NCBI GenBank assembly: GCA_030432695.1
Contig: JAUILN010000006.1
Span: 434,001-498,000 of the forward strand
Reading direction: 5' to 3'
Length of the DNA stretch: 64,000 nucleotides
Source of the DNA: a bacterium
GTDB lineage: Bacteria > Planctomycetota > UBA1135 > UBA2386
Positions 27,897-36,006 of the stretch are shown one piece after another. Each line of letters opens with the position of its first letter. Position 1 is the first letter of the stretch. The notes beneath the pieces were generated by a model, which was given only the letters and a program-made list of their open reading frames with translations, made no database searches and was not told where the DNA came from. The translations under genes were made by a program, and so were the position numbers.

Positions 27897-28307
27897 ATGG
27901 AGATCCTCCTCATCGAGAGCGACCACCTGATCCGCGACCAGATCAAGGTCGGCCTCCAGCAGTTCCCGGAGTTCACGATCACGTGTGGCGAAGGATACGG
28001 AGGGATCAACCTCCTGCGCCAGCGTCGCTACGACCTCGCGTTCCTCGGCGTGCGCGCCAACGCGACCGAGGCCCGGCGCACGATCGAGTATCTGCGCAGC
28101 TTCGAGCAGAGCGTCGACGTGGTGGTGGTGACCGCGCAGAAGACCGCGCGCGACCTGCAGAGCGAGAAGTCGCGGCTGAACATCTGGTCATTCCTCAGCA
28201 CGCCGGTGCAGGTCAGCGAGTTCTTCCGGATGGTGTCCCGGATCCGCGAACGCCTGCACACGCCGGTGGCGGCCGCGGCGGGTCAGTCCCTGGCACCGCA
28301 CCGCTGA
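27897..28307 (+). CDS. Receiver-like protein without phospho-acceptor Asp (pseudo-receiver)
   Basis: 136 residues with the length and strand order of a CheY-type receiver domain and no output domain. The acidic pair is present in modified form (LLIESDHLIRDQI, Glu7/Asp9), but the phospho-acceptor position after strand 3 is Gly51 (YDLAFLGVRANATEA, where LLDIxMP is usual). The conserved Thr is kept (VVVVTAQKT, Thr79), and the conserved Lys of the KP pair is Thr102 (WSFLSTPVQVSEF). Aspartate phosphorylation is therefore not expected; the protein may act as a constitutive or ligand-controlled adaptor. A CAGGA Shine-Dalgarno precedes the ATG. The Pus10-like gene starts 30 bases downstream and is probably co-transcribed. 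Confidence 0.78.
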   Translation: MEILLIESDHLIRDQIKVGLQQFPEFTITCGEGYGGINLLRQRRYDLAFLGVRANATEARRTIEYLRSFEQSVDVVVVTAQKTARDLQSEKSRLNIWSFLSTPVQVSEFFRMVSRIRERLHTPVAAAAGQSLAPHR

Positions 28308-28337
28308 CCGCAGCCACCGGGTCGGTATCATGCCCGG

Positions 28338-29117
28338 GTGAAGGCGAAGCCGCGTGTGCTCCTCGAGTCCCGCTACCGCAAGCTGGAGCGTGGGCTGCCG
28401 CAGACCATCCATTTCTGTCCGGCCTGCGGCGGGCGGCGCCGACAGCGGCAGAAATGCACGGTCTGCGAAGGGCGAGGGCGGATCAGCGAGGACTCGGTGC
28501 AGCAGCTCTTGTCGCGGCGGATCCTGCCCGCCTTCGACGCCCGCAAGTGCAAGTTCCATGGGGCGGGGCGCGAGGACGTGGACGTGCTGATGCTCGGCCG
28601 CGGCCGTCCGTTCGTCTTCGAAGTCGAGGAGCCGAAGGTCGAGGACGTGGATCTGGAAGCGCTGCGCGCGAAGATCCATGCCGAAGTCGGCGAACGGGTC
28701 CAGTTGACCGAGCCGTTCCGTCGGGTCCAGCGGCGGCGGGTCGGCGAGATCAAGGAGGCGCACTGGTCGAAGCACTACCGCATCGGGGTAGCGGTCGAGT
28801 CGGCGCTGCCGGCGGACGCTGCCGAGCGCCTTGCGGCTCGCGAATTCCTGGTGAGGCAGCGGACCCCGGAACGCGTCGCGCATCGGCGGGCCGACATGGT
28901 GCGGACCCGCCAGATCCGCATCCTCGCGGTCCGCGTGCCGGGACCCGACCATCCGCTCGAACTCGACATCGAGACCTCCCACGGCACCTACGTGAAGGAG
29001 TGGGTGTCGGGCGATGGGGGACGGTCGGAGCCGAGCCTCGCCGAGATGCTCGGGACTCCGGCCAGCTGCGAACGGCTCGACGTGCTGGAGATCCTGGACG
29101 TCACTCCCCCGCGATGA
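28338..29117 (+). CDS. Pus10-like tRNA pseudouridine synthase, short bacterial form
   Basis: 259 residues strongly resembling the catalytic half of Pus10, the enzyme that makes pseudouridine 54/55 in archaeal and eukaryotic tRNAs. Diagnostic blocks: FHGAGREDVDVLMLGRGRPF, then VFEVEEPK (catalytic Asp expected at Asp80 in GRED), FLVRQRTPERVAHRRADMVR, and SHGTYVKEWVSGDGGRSEPS, then LAEML. The large THUMP-containing N-terminal half of archaeal Pus10 is replaced by about 60 residues carrying a zinc-knuckle pattern CPAC (27-30) and CTVC (40-43) followed by EGRGRI, like a DnaJ-type zinc repeat. Start is GTG at 28338. The 3' end overlaps the convergent membrane-protein gene by 17 bases. Pus10 is mainly an archaeal/eukaryotic family, so this is an unusual bacterial member; the uridine position is unknown. 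Confidence 0.85.
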   Translation: MKAKPRVLLESRYRKLERGLPQTIHFCPACGGRRRQRQKCTVCEGRGRISEDSVQQLLSRRILPAFDARKCKFHGAGREDVDVLMLGRGRPFVFEVEEPKVEDVDLEALRAKIHAEVGERVQLTEPFRRVQRRRVGEIKEAHWSKHYRIGVAVESALPADAAERLAAREFLVRQRTPERVAHRRADMVRTRQIRILAVRVPGPDHPLELDIETSHGTYVKEWVSGDGGRSEPSLAEMLGTPASCERLDVLEILDVTPPR

Positions 29118-31026
29118 ACCGCGGATACCCGCGGTCGAAGCCGAGTCGGAGCGGAGTGCGGTTGGCGTGGGTGGCGGTGAACTGACCGTTCACCATGCGC
29201 CCGGCCTCGACCAACAGCGGGAAGCGCAGCGACAGGTCGAGGGCGGTGGGCGTGGCCAGCGCGAAGGCGACGTGGTGTTCGTCGGCCGCGTCGTATTCCA
29301 CGTGGCGGGCGGTCAGCAGCTCGAGCACGTCGATCTGGCCGGAGTCGAGGTCCGGCCCGGCGCGGTCGGGTAGCAGCACCGTGAGGTAGCCGCCGGCGGT
29401 GAACAGGCTCACCCGGTAGTGCTGTGCACGCACCGAGACGCGGATCCGGTGCACCCTGCTGCCCTCGTGCAGTGCCAGCAGGTCGCGGGTCGCCACCACT
29501 TCGGGCCCGAGGTTCTCGAGCTGCAGCGGCTGCAACCCGGCGCGAGGCAGCAGGACCGCGGTCCGGCCGTCGGCGCTTACCTGCATGGTCGGCAGGTCGA
29601 ACGGCAGTGCCGACGATTCGCCGTAGGGTAGGGTCCGGACCAGGGGATCCTGGGCCAGTGGTCGCAGCGCCAGCACCTCGCGTTGTTCGGCCGCCGGCAC
29701 GAACGGTGGACGCAGGATCCGGTCGACGCCCAGGTGGTAGGCGACCGCGGTGCCACGTCGGTTGGTCCGCGGCAGGCCGTGGACGAACAGCGTCTCGGCG
29801 TCGGTCTCGCTGCCGAACTCCTGCACCCGCTCGTGGATCTGCCGCGTGTCGTCGAACAGGCCGAAGTAGTCGCGGTGTACCTGTACCAGCGGCAGCGCGA
29901 AGACCGCGAGCATCAGGGTGCCCGGCAGCGGTCCGGCGGAGGCGATCCACAGCGCCATCGCGGCGAACGGCAGGTAGTAGAGGCGCAGGCTCTCGGGGTT
30001 CTGCCAGTCGCCCCAGCTGTGCACCGCCGGCAACACCGCGATCGCGTAGGCGGCGAGGCCCAGCAGCGCGTGGGCGTGGCGGCGACGGAACAGCAGCCAG
30101 GCCAGCGCGACCACCGGCGGCAGGTAGCCGAGCGGGACCAGCCACCCTGGGGGTGCTGCGTCGCCGGGTGCGCAGAGCGGCAGGGGATTGAGTGCTCGCG
30201 CGGTGCCGGCGCCGAGACCGATGAGTGTGTCGAGGCCCAGAGGTGGGCTCTCGACGTAGCCGCCGAGGAATCGTCCGAGCACCGCGTAGCGCAGTGCGAA
30301 GTAGCCGACCAGCAGCAGGGCGAACGGCAAGGTCGCCCGGATCGCGGTTTGGAGTCGTCGGTCGGTCCTCGCCGCGGCGAACGCCGTCACGGCGACGAGT
30401 CCCGGCAGCACCATCGCCGACTCCTTGCTGCACAGGGCACCTGCCGCGGTGACGAGCGCGAAGGCCAGTGCGCGGCGCCGGCCGTCGACCCATCTGGTGA
30501 CCAGCAGCAGCGTGGCGAGCACCCAGACCGTGGTGTGGCTGTCGACCCGACCGACCGCCCACAGGATCGAACCGGCGTGGGTCGGTGCGAGGGCCCAAAG
30601 GAGCCCGGCGAGGAAGCCGCGGAGCGGGCCGACGAGGCGTGCGCCCAACGCGCCGAGGAGGACCGCCGAGGTCGCGTGGGCCAGCGTGTTGACCACGTGG
30701 GCGACCAGTGGATCGGCGCCGAACACCGCCTGTTCCAGCCAGAAGCTGAAGGTGATCAGCGGCCGGTAGAACCAGACCACGCCGGGCAGGTGGTACTGGT
30801 TGCCGGCGAAGTCGGCGAGCGCGCGGTCGAGGTCGTGCGCGTAGTGGACCGCGATCCAGTCGTCGCTCTGCCAGAACGACTGCAGCGGCCACCACGCAGC
30901 TGTCGCGAGCACGAAGAGCAACCACGGCAGCGGCAGCCGTTCACGCGGCGATGGGGTGGCGTCGGCTGCGAGCCGGTCGAGGTCGCGCTCGTTGGCGTCC
31001 ACGGGACTCGACGGCCACATCGTCAT
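29101..31026 (-). CDS. Polytopic membrane protein, possible GT39/PMT-like glycosyltransferase
   Basis: 641 residues with about eleven hydrophobic segments in the first 400, then a soluble C-terminal domain of about 240 residues. The first extracytoplasmic loop contains WQSDDWIAVHYAHDLDRALA, an Asp-Asp pair placed like the catalytic acidic residues of GT39/PMT-type transferases, followed by YRPLITFSFWLEQAVFG. Other segments: AHVVNTLAHATSAVLLGALG, WAVGRVDSHTTVWVLATLLL. This layout, including a lumenal 'WYRP'-like stretch, is typical of large putative mannosyltransferases in planctomycetes, but the donor and acceptor cannot be read from sequence. Lies 22 bases downstream of the FabZ-like gene on the same strand; convergent with and overlapping the Pus10-like gene by 17 bases. 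Confidence 0.75.
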   Translation of the reverse strand: MTMWPSSPVDANERDLDRLAADATPSPRERLPLPWLLFVLATAAWWPLQSFWQSDDWIAVHYAHDLDRALADFAGNQYHLPGVVWFYRPLITFSFWLEQAVFGADPLVAHVVNTLAHATSAVLLGALGARLVGPLRGFLAGLLWALAPTHAGSILWAVGRVDSHTTVWVLATLLLVTRWVDGRRRALAFALVTAAGALCSKESAMVLPGLVAVTAFAAARTDRRLQTAIRATLPFALLLVGYFALRYAVLGRFLGGYVESPPLGLDTLIGLGAGTARALNPLPLCAPGDAAPPGWLVPLGYLPPVVALAWLLFRRRHAHALLGLAAYAIAVLPAVHSWGDWQNPESLRLYYLPFAAMALWIASAGPLPGTLMLAVFALPLVQVHRDYFGLFDDTRQIHERVQEFGSETDAETLFVHGLPRTNRRGTAVAYHLGVDRILRPPFVPAAEQREVLALRPLAQDPLVRTLPYGESSALPFDLPTMQVSADGRTAVLLPRAGLQPLQLENLGPEVVATRDLLALHEGSRVHRIRVSVRAQHYRVSLFTAGGYLTVLLPDRAGPDLDSGQIDVLELLTARHVEYDAADEHHVAFALATPTALDLSLRFPLLVEAGRMVNGQFTATHANRTPLRLGFDRGYPRFIAGE

Positions 31027-31048
31027 CGGGGGCGTGCGGGCGAGTCGT

Positions 31049-31528
31049 TCACAGCAGGACGCCGAGCAGTTCCATGTCCATCACCATCTTGCCCTCGCAG
31101 AAGGCCTGCGCCGGGTACTTGGCGATGCGGTTGCCGCTGCGGCTGCCTACCTTGGAGACGAAGTAGACCCGGGCCGGAGGGGTGACCTGACCGCGATAGC
31201 GGACCTTGTCGAGGCCGCCAAGGCCGATGAAGCGCTCCGCGCCCCAGCCTTCGCTCTTCTTCATCAGGATCGTCGCGACCTGAGCGGCACCTTCGGCCAG
31301 CAGCACGCCCGGCATCAGCGGTCGGCCGGGAATGTGGCCGCGACCCCACCAGGGCTCCTCCTCCCAGTCCTTGTAGCCCACCACCACGCCGGCCTCGAGG
31401 TCGAGGTGGCAGATGCCGTCGATCAGCTGGAACTCGTGCCGGTGCGGCAGCATCGTCCGCAACTCGTCTTCTGGCAGGACGTCGCGTTCGAGATCGAGGG
31501 TGGACAGGTCGACGAGTTCGCGGGCCAT
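31049..31528 (-). CDS. FabZ-like 3-hydroxyacyl-ACP dehydratase (hot-dog fold)
   Basis: 159-residue hot-dog protein of the FabA/FabZ family, which removes water from 3-hydroxyacyl-ACP in fatty-acid synthesis. The active-site block GRGHIPGRPLMPGVLLAEGA, then AQVA, matches FabZ GHFPxxPxMPGVLxxEAxAQ with the catalytic His65 and Glu79 in place. MLPHRHEFQLIDGI corresponds to the conserved LPHRxPFLLVD block, with the usual aromatic/Asp pattern slightly altered. The segment after the central helix (GLGGLDKVRYRGQVTPPARV) fits the substrate-tunnel strands. Length is normal for FabZ. It may be a stand-alone paralogue rather than the housekeeping fabZ, since no lpx or fab genes surround it. It heads a probable two-gene unit with the membrane protein downstream. 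Confidence 0.85.
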   Translation of the reverse strand: MARELVDLSTLDLERDVLPEDELRTMLPHRHEFQLIDGICHLDLEAGVVVGYKDWEEEPWWGRGHIPGRPLMPGVLLAEGAAQVATILMKKSEGWGAERFIGLGGLDKVRYRGQVTPPARVYFVSKVGSRSGNRIAKYPAQAFCEGKMVMDMELLGVLL

Positions 31529-31645
31529 CGTCGAGGCACCGTAGCCGGGGGGCGGGTGCCGCGGAAGCGAGGAGTGCCGGCGGGTTGCGTCGGGGTGTCG
31601 GCGCAGCGCAGTCGGGTGATGCTCCCGGACCCGGGAAGGTCCCTC

Positions 31646-31683
31646 GACTACCGGGGTAGTTTTTTTCGACTACTGTGGTAGTC
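31646..31683 (+). promoter_or_regulatory. Two BlaI-type operators upstream of blaI
   Basis: Two palindromes ACTAC-N4-GTAGT occur at 31647-31660 (spacer cggg) and 31669-31682 (spacer tgtg; the second is flanked by G and C, giving 6-bp arms). Their starts are 22 bases apart, about two helical turns. ACTAC/GTAGT half-sites resemble the TACTA-type half-sites recognised by BlaI/MecI repressors, and the adjacent gene encodes such a repressor starting at 31730. A run of seven T residues lies between the boxes. Repression of the operon by its own BlaI is the natural reading. Confidence 0.8.
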
Positions 31684-31729
31684 CTGAGCCTCGTCGTGCG
31701 TCCGACCGGGCGCGCGTCGCCACCTGATC

Positions 31730-32140
31730 GTGATGGAACGACACCGACTCGGAGATCTGCAGCTCGCCATCCTCGAGGTCCTCTGGGACCGGGGGGAGGC
31801 GACCACCGGAGAGGTCCACCAGGCGCTTCTGGAGGCGCGCGGCCTCGCGCCGACGACCATCGCCACGATGCTGCGCAAGATGGACGACCGCGGGCTGGTC
31901 GCGCACCGCCGCGACGGGCGGATCCTGGTGCACCGGGCCGCGGTGCCGCGCGACTCGGTGCATCGCTCGATGGTCGAGGACCTGGTCGAGCGGCTGTTCG
32001 GCGGCGACCCGCGTGAGCTGGTGAACCACCTGGTTCGCGAAGGAGAACTCGGCCAGGGCGACCTCGACGCGATCCGCCGCAAGGTGGCGAAGGCGCGGCG
32101 CAGCGGTGGCCGCGGAGGTGCGGAGGTGCAGGATGACTGA
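31730..32140 (+). CDS. BlaI/MecI-family transcriptional repressor
   Basis: About 135-residue winged-helix repressor. MERHRLGDLQLAILEVLWDR, then GEATTGEVHQALLEARGLAP and TTIATMLRKMDDRGLVAHRR, follow the BlaI/Penicillinase_R pattern, with the second helix pair reading DNA. The C-terminal half (MVEDLVERLFGGDPRELVNH) is the dimerisation part. GTG at 31730 or the next codon, ATG 31733, may be the start. Two ACTAC-N4-GTAGT palindromes lie 47-84 bases upstream. The 3' end overlaps the M56 peptidase start by 8 bases, so repressor and sensor protease are translationally coupled. No beta-lactamase gene is nearby, so the regulon is likely envelope stress or the LysM protein downstream rather than antibiotic resistance. 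Confidence 0.93.
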   Translation: MMERHRLGDLQLAILEVLWDRGEATTGEVHQALLEARGLAPTTIATMLRKMDDRGLVAHRRDGRILVHRAAVPRDSVHRSMVEDLVERLFGGDPRELVNHLVREGELGQGDLDAIRRKVAKARRSGGRGGAEVQDD

Positions 32141-33851
32141 CCTCGGCATCCTGGGGCTGCTCGGTGCGTTCGTCGTCGCCTACGCGCTGCACGCCGGTGT
32201 GGTGCTCGCCGTCGCCTGGGTCGTCACGCGGCTCGGCCGCCGCGACGAGGCGTTCGTGGAGCGGATCTGGCGCGCGGCGCTGTGGCTGCCGTTCGCGACC
32301 CTGGCGCTGCAGTCGACGGCCGGACTCGGGCCGACGCTCGATTGGGCCCGACCGGCGCCGGCGGTCGAGGCGACCGCGCACGGGGTCGGTCCGGAGCGGT
32401 CGTCGCCCGGAGAGGCGTGGGGCCACGACGGGTCGTTCGGCGACCCGCGAGCCGATGCGTCGCCGCTGGACGGGGACCTCGACCTGGAGGGCGGTGAGCT
32501 CGGCGCTGGGCTCGAGCAGGAACCGGGCGTGGCTTCGGATCCTGCGGAGGCGATGTTGCCCGTACCGCTCCGCGCGCGCGAACTCTTGCCGCCGGAGCTC
32601 GATGCCGTGTCACCTGAACCGCGGTCCGAGACCGTGGCGCCGACGTCGGAGTCGGGACGGAACGGGACCGCCGTGGCGGCGGACTGGTTCGGGCAGCTGC
32701 TGCCGTTGCTCGGCGTCGGCGCGCTGCTCGCGGCCGCGCTCGGCGTCGCGCGCCTCGGGGCGCTGCGCTACCGGCTGTCGCGCCTGCTCGTCGGGCGTCG
32801 TCCGGTCACCTCGGGTCGGCTGGCGATCGCATGGCGGCACGTCGCCGGTCCCGATGCGGCGCGGATCCGGCTGACGGTCGCGGACTCCCTGTCTTCGCCG
32901 ATCGCGTTCGGCGTGCTGCGTCGCGAGGTCTGCCTGCCGTCCCGCGTGGACGACGAGTTGGAAGGTGCGGCGCTCGCGGCGCTGCTCGCCCACGAGTACG
33001 CCCACCACGAGCACCGTGACCCACTGCGGCTCGAGGTCGCGCACACGTTGGTCGCGCTGCTGCCCTGGCATCCGCTGCCGCACGCCGCGCGGTCGCGGCT
33101 GCGGGTCGCCGCCGAGTATCGCTGCGACCGCCGCGCCGCCGAGCGCGTCGAGCCGGTGGCGGTCGCCGAGTGCCTGGTCGAGGTCGCCGGTTGGCTGCGT
33201 CGGCCCGGGAACGCCCTGGGGCTGGTGCCCGGCATGGCGGTGCAGCGCGACGGGCTCGAGCAGCGGGTCGAGCGGCTCCTGGCGACGTCGGGCGGTGCGG
33301 TCGGCGTACGGCTCGGCGGCGGATTGCGCGCCGGACTCGCGGTGCTCGCGATCGCCGGCGTGGCGTTGGCGGTGCCGCGGGTCGAGTCCGCGCCGGTGGC
33401 CTCCTCACCGGAGGCTCCGGCCGAGGCCGAGGGCGACGTCGATGCGGCCCTGCCGACCGTCGAGCCCGCGAGGTCGTCCGATCGCGATGCGCCCACTGCG
33501 CGCGAGTCCACCCAGGACATGCCGGCCGTCACCGAGGCGGCAGCGGCGGCCTCGCTCACCGAACTCCGCGAGGTGCTCGACCTCGTCGAGATCGAGCGCA
33601 GCGCGTTGGCCACCGAGGTCGTGCGGCTGCGCGCCGAGGTCGCCGAGCTGGCCCGCCTCGAAGGTCGGCGTGATGCGCAGCTCGACGTGCTGCTCGCGGC
33701 GTTGACGAAGCAACTGGAGCTGGTCCACCTCCGCCAGGAGCGGATCCGTGCCCAGCTCGACGCGGGAGCCCTCGGGCTCCTGTCGACGATCGAACCAGAC
33801 AGTGGAACTGACCCTGCCGCCGGCGCGCTCCCCGCCGGGTCGCGGCGCTGA
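32133..33851 (+). CDS. M56-family (BlaR1-type) membrane metalloprotease
   Basis: 572 residues from the ATG at 32133. The N-terminal 65 residues carry two hydrophobic segments (LGILGLLGAFVVAYALHAGV, VVLAVAWVVTRLG); a low-complexity acidic linker of about 120 residues follows; then a third segment ([20 protein letters not shown]) and the M56 peptidase domain with zinc motif HEYAHH (in LLAHEYAHHEHRDPLRLE, about residue 286) and AAEYRCDRRA, which supplies the usual third ligand. A fourth hydrophobic segment (GLRAGLAVLAIAGVALAVP) is followed by a linker and a C-terminal coiled coil of about 80 residues (LREVLDLVEIERSALATEVV, LRAEVAELARLEGRRDAQLD) instead of the penicillin-binding sensor of BlaR1. 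It probably senses an envelope signal and inactivates the BlaI repressor encoded upstream. Stop and next gene are 35 bases apart. Confidence 0.9.
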   Translation: MTDLGILGLLGAFVVAYALHAGVVLAVAWVVTRLGRRDEAFVERIWRAALWLPFATLALQSTAGLGPTLDWARPAPAVEATAHGVGPERSSPGEAWGHDGSFGDPRADASPLDGDLDLEGGELGAGLEQEPGVASDPAEAMLPVPLRARELLPPELDAVSPEPRSETVAPTSESGRNGTAVAADWFGQLLPLLGVGALLAAALGVARLGALRYRLSRLLVGRRPVTSGRLAIAWRHVAGPDAARIRLTVADSLSSPIAFGVLRREVCLPSRVDDELEGAALAALLAHEYAHHEHRDPLRLEVAHTLVALLPWHPLPHAARSRLRVAAEYRCDRRAAERVEPVAVAECLVEVAGWLRRPGNALGLVPGMAVQRDGLEQRVERLLATSGGAVGVRLGGGLRAGLAVLAIAGVALAVPRVESAPVASSPEAPAEAEGDVDAALPTVEPARSSDRDAPTARESTQDMPAVTEAAAAASLTELREVLDLVEIERSALATEVVRLRAEVAELARLEGRRDAQLDVLLAALTKQLELVHLRQERIRAQLDAGALGLLSTIEPDSGTDPAAGALPAGSRR

Positions 33852-33886
33852 TGCCCCCGGGAGCGAGTCGACAGACGGAGAGAAGC

Positions 33887-35818
33887 ATGATGACGATGTT
33901 CCGCCATCGGGTGGCCCGCGCGGTCGCCCTCTGTGGCCTCGGCCTCGCGGTCACCGCGGGTCTGCAGGGCCAGGACAACTCTCGACAGGCCCAACGCCTG
34001 CTCGAGATGCTCGACGACTGCCACACGCGGGCGACCAAGGACCAGCCCGGTCCCGACGACAAGCGCGTGCTGGCGGAGAAGCTCGAAGAGGCCCGCGCGA
34101 TGGTGCGGCGCTACATCGAGACCGCGGCCCAGCAGGTCGATCGTTCGCGCCAGCAGGCGCTCGAGCATGAGCGCACGGTGCGGGCTCAGCACGAAGAGAT
34201 CACCGCACTCCGCGAGCGCGCCGAGGAGTTCCAGCGCGCGATGGCCGAGCGTGAGCGCGAGATGGAGCGGGCCCGCGAGACCATGGAGCGCGACCTGCAT
34301 CGTGAGCTGGAGGGGCGAAAGAAGGAGATGGAGCGTGCACGCCTGGAGATCGAGCGCGCCCGCGAGGTCATGGAGCGCGACCTGCACCGGCAGATGGAGG
34401 CCCGCGAGCGCGAGATGGCGCAGGTGCGCGAGCAGGCAGAACGCCACGCGCAGCAGGCTCGCGAGGAGCTGGAACGCGCGCTCGTCGAGAGGGAGCGGGC
34501 GATGGAGCGGGAACGCTCCGACCGGGAGCGCGAGCTGGACGCCCTGCGCGGTCGACTGGAGCGGGGCGAAGGTGCCGCGCGCGGTCGCTCCGGTGCGAGC
34601 GGCAGCGGCCAGGCTCCGCAGGACGACGGTGATCGGCGCCGCGCCGATCGCGAGCAGGAGCGTTTCGACCGGATGCGTGCCGAGCTCGAAGCGCGGGCTG
34701 CGGAGCTCCGCGACCGGGAACAGGCGATGCGTCGCGAACTCGAGGATCGTCGGACCCAGATCGGGGACGCGGCACGGCGCTCCCGCGAAGGTGCTCCGGA
34801 ACCCGAGGGGGACGATGCGAACCCGATCGCTCGGGTCCGTCGCGCCCTGGAATCGGCTCGGGCGAGGTCGGCGCGTGGCGACGAAGGTGACGACGTGGCC
34901 GAGATCCGGCAGCGAGCCGACGAGGCCCGGGTCCGCGCCGACGAGGCTCGCGCGCGCGCCGAGGAAGCCCGCGCCCGGCAGGGTCGGACCGATGCGCCGC
35001 GCGTCCGCGCGCGTGGTGTCGGAGGTGGCTCGGTCGGCGTCGCGGCACCGGTCCCGCCGCCCCCCCCGGCCCCGGGCGCGTCACCCGCGCCGCCGGCTCC
35101 GCCCGCGCCGCTCGCCGGGGTCCACGCGCCGCAGACGGGCGGCACCGTGACGATCCGATCGGGCGACAGCCTGTTCGGCATCGCGCAGCGGGTTCGGGGG
35201 GACCGTCCGGCCCCCGAGGTCGTCGAGGAGATCCTGCGTGCCAACCCGGGCCTCGATCCGCGTCGCATCGCCGTTGGTCAGTCGCTGCGTGTGCCGGCTC
35301 CTCCGGCTCCGCCGCAGCCCGTGGGTCAGGCGCCCGGTGGTTCCCAGGCGCCCATGGTCCAGCACCACGAGCACGTCCATCACCACTACGGTGACGCGGT
35401 GGAGCCGGCGCGCCAGGTGCACGACGAACTGAAGTCGCTGCGCGACGAGCTGCGCAAGACCCGCGAGATGGTCGAGGAGCTGCGGCAGGCGGTCGCCGAA
35501 CGGCGGCGCTCGGTGGGAGCGGTGCCATTCGGGTTCACGGAGCTTATCGCGCCGGTGCGCGGCGGGTTCCCGGTCCTGCCCCCGCTGCGAAACACACCCG
35601 CCGACTTGCCGCAGACCCGGGACTTTCCGGCCCTCGTAGCACCGGCCGACTCGACTCGGGTCGAGCCGACTCCGGCGGACACCTCACCCGAGCCCTTGCC
35701 CGCTCCCGAGGCCCGCGAGCCGGACTCGGAACCGGCGGTGGTTCCGGCGGCAGATGGTGTGCTCCGACGGGTGCCGCTCCTCGAGAAGTTCTTCGAGGCC
35801 CGTACCGGCTCGTTCTGA
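33887..35818 (+). CDS. Secreted coiled-coil protein with LysM domain
   Basis: 643 residues from the ATG at 33887, chosen because GGAGAGAAG precedes it and a signal peptide follows (RHRVARAVALCGLGLAVTAG, then LQGQ); an ATG at 33851 is also in frame. Residues about 50-330 form a very long charged coiled coil rich in Glu/Arg, with an internal duplication around MERDLHRELEGRKKEMERAR and MERDLHRQMEAREREMAQVR. A Pro/Ala linker leads to a LysM peptidoglycan-binding domain (about residues 420-470: TVTIRSGDSLFGIAQRVRGD; LDPRRIAVGQSLRVP). A short His-rich segment (HHEHVHHHYGD), a second coil and a Pro-rich tail follow. It is the third gene of the blaI-M56 operon and the plausible output or sensor partner at the cell wall. 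Confidence 0.85.
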   Translation: MMTMFRHRVARAVALCGLGLAVTAGLQGQDNSRQAQRLLEMLDDCHTRATKDQPGPDDKRVLAEKLEEARAMVRRYIETAAQQVDRSRQQALEHERTVRAQHEEITALRERAEEFQRAMAEREREMERARETMERDLHRELEGRKKEMERARLEIERAREVMERDLHRQMEAREREMAQVREQAERHAQQAREELERALVERERAMERERSDRERELDALRGRLERGEGAARGRSGASGSGQAPQDDGDRRRADREQERFDRMRAELEARAAELRDREQAMRRELEDRRTQIGDAARRSREGAPEPEGDDANPIARVRRALESARARSARGDEGDDVAEIRQRADEARVRADEARARAEEARARQGRTDAPRVRARGVGGGSVGVAAPVPPPPPAPGASPAPPAPPAPLAGVHAPQTGGTVTIRSGDSLFGIAQRVRGDRPAPEVVEEILRANPGLDPRRIAVGQSLRVPAPPAPPQPVGQAPGGSQAPMVQHHEHVHHHYGDAVEPARQVHDELKSLRDELRKTREMVEELRQAVAERRRSVGAVPFGFTELIAPVRGGFPVLPPLRNTPADLPQTRDFPALVAPADSTRVEPTPADTSPEPLPAPEAREPDSEPAVVPAADGVLRRVPLLEKFFEARTGSF

Positions 35819-35841
35819 ACGACCGTACCCGCGGCGGGGGA

Positions 35842-36006
35842 CTACGACTCCCGCCTGGCGCGCCGACAACGCTCCGAGCAGTAGCGCACCGACTCCCAAC
35901 AGCGCGCCCACTTCTTCCGCCACTGGAACGGCCTGCCGCAGGCCGTGCAGTCCTTGGTGGGCAGAGCCTGCTTGAAGCCCTTGCTGCTTCGCTCGCGCAC
36001 CGTCAC
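35842..36006 (-). CDS. DUF2256 zinc-ribbon-like small protein
   Basis: 54-residue DUF2256 protein. The cysteine layout [19 protein letters not shown], then [15 protein letters not shown], is characteristic of the family and looks like a small zinc-binding module. Starts with GTG at 36006, whose last bases overlap the TGA of the photolyase gene upstream (GTGA), so translation is coupled. DUF2256 genes are often next to cryptochrome/photolyase-like genes in bacteria, exactly as here; the functional link is not established. Too short to be convincing without the motif and the neighbour. Confidence 0.85.
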   Translation of the reverse strand: MTVRERSSKGFKQALPTKDCTACGRPFQWRKKWARCWESVRYCSERCRRARRES

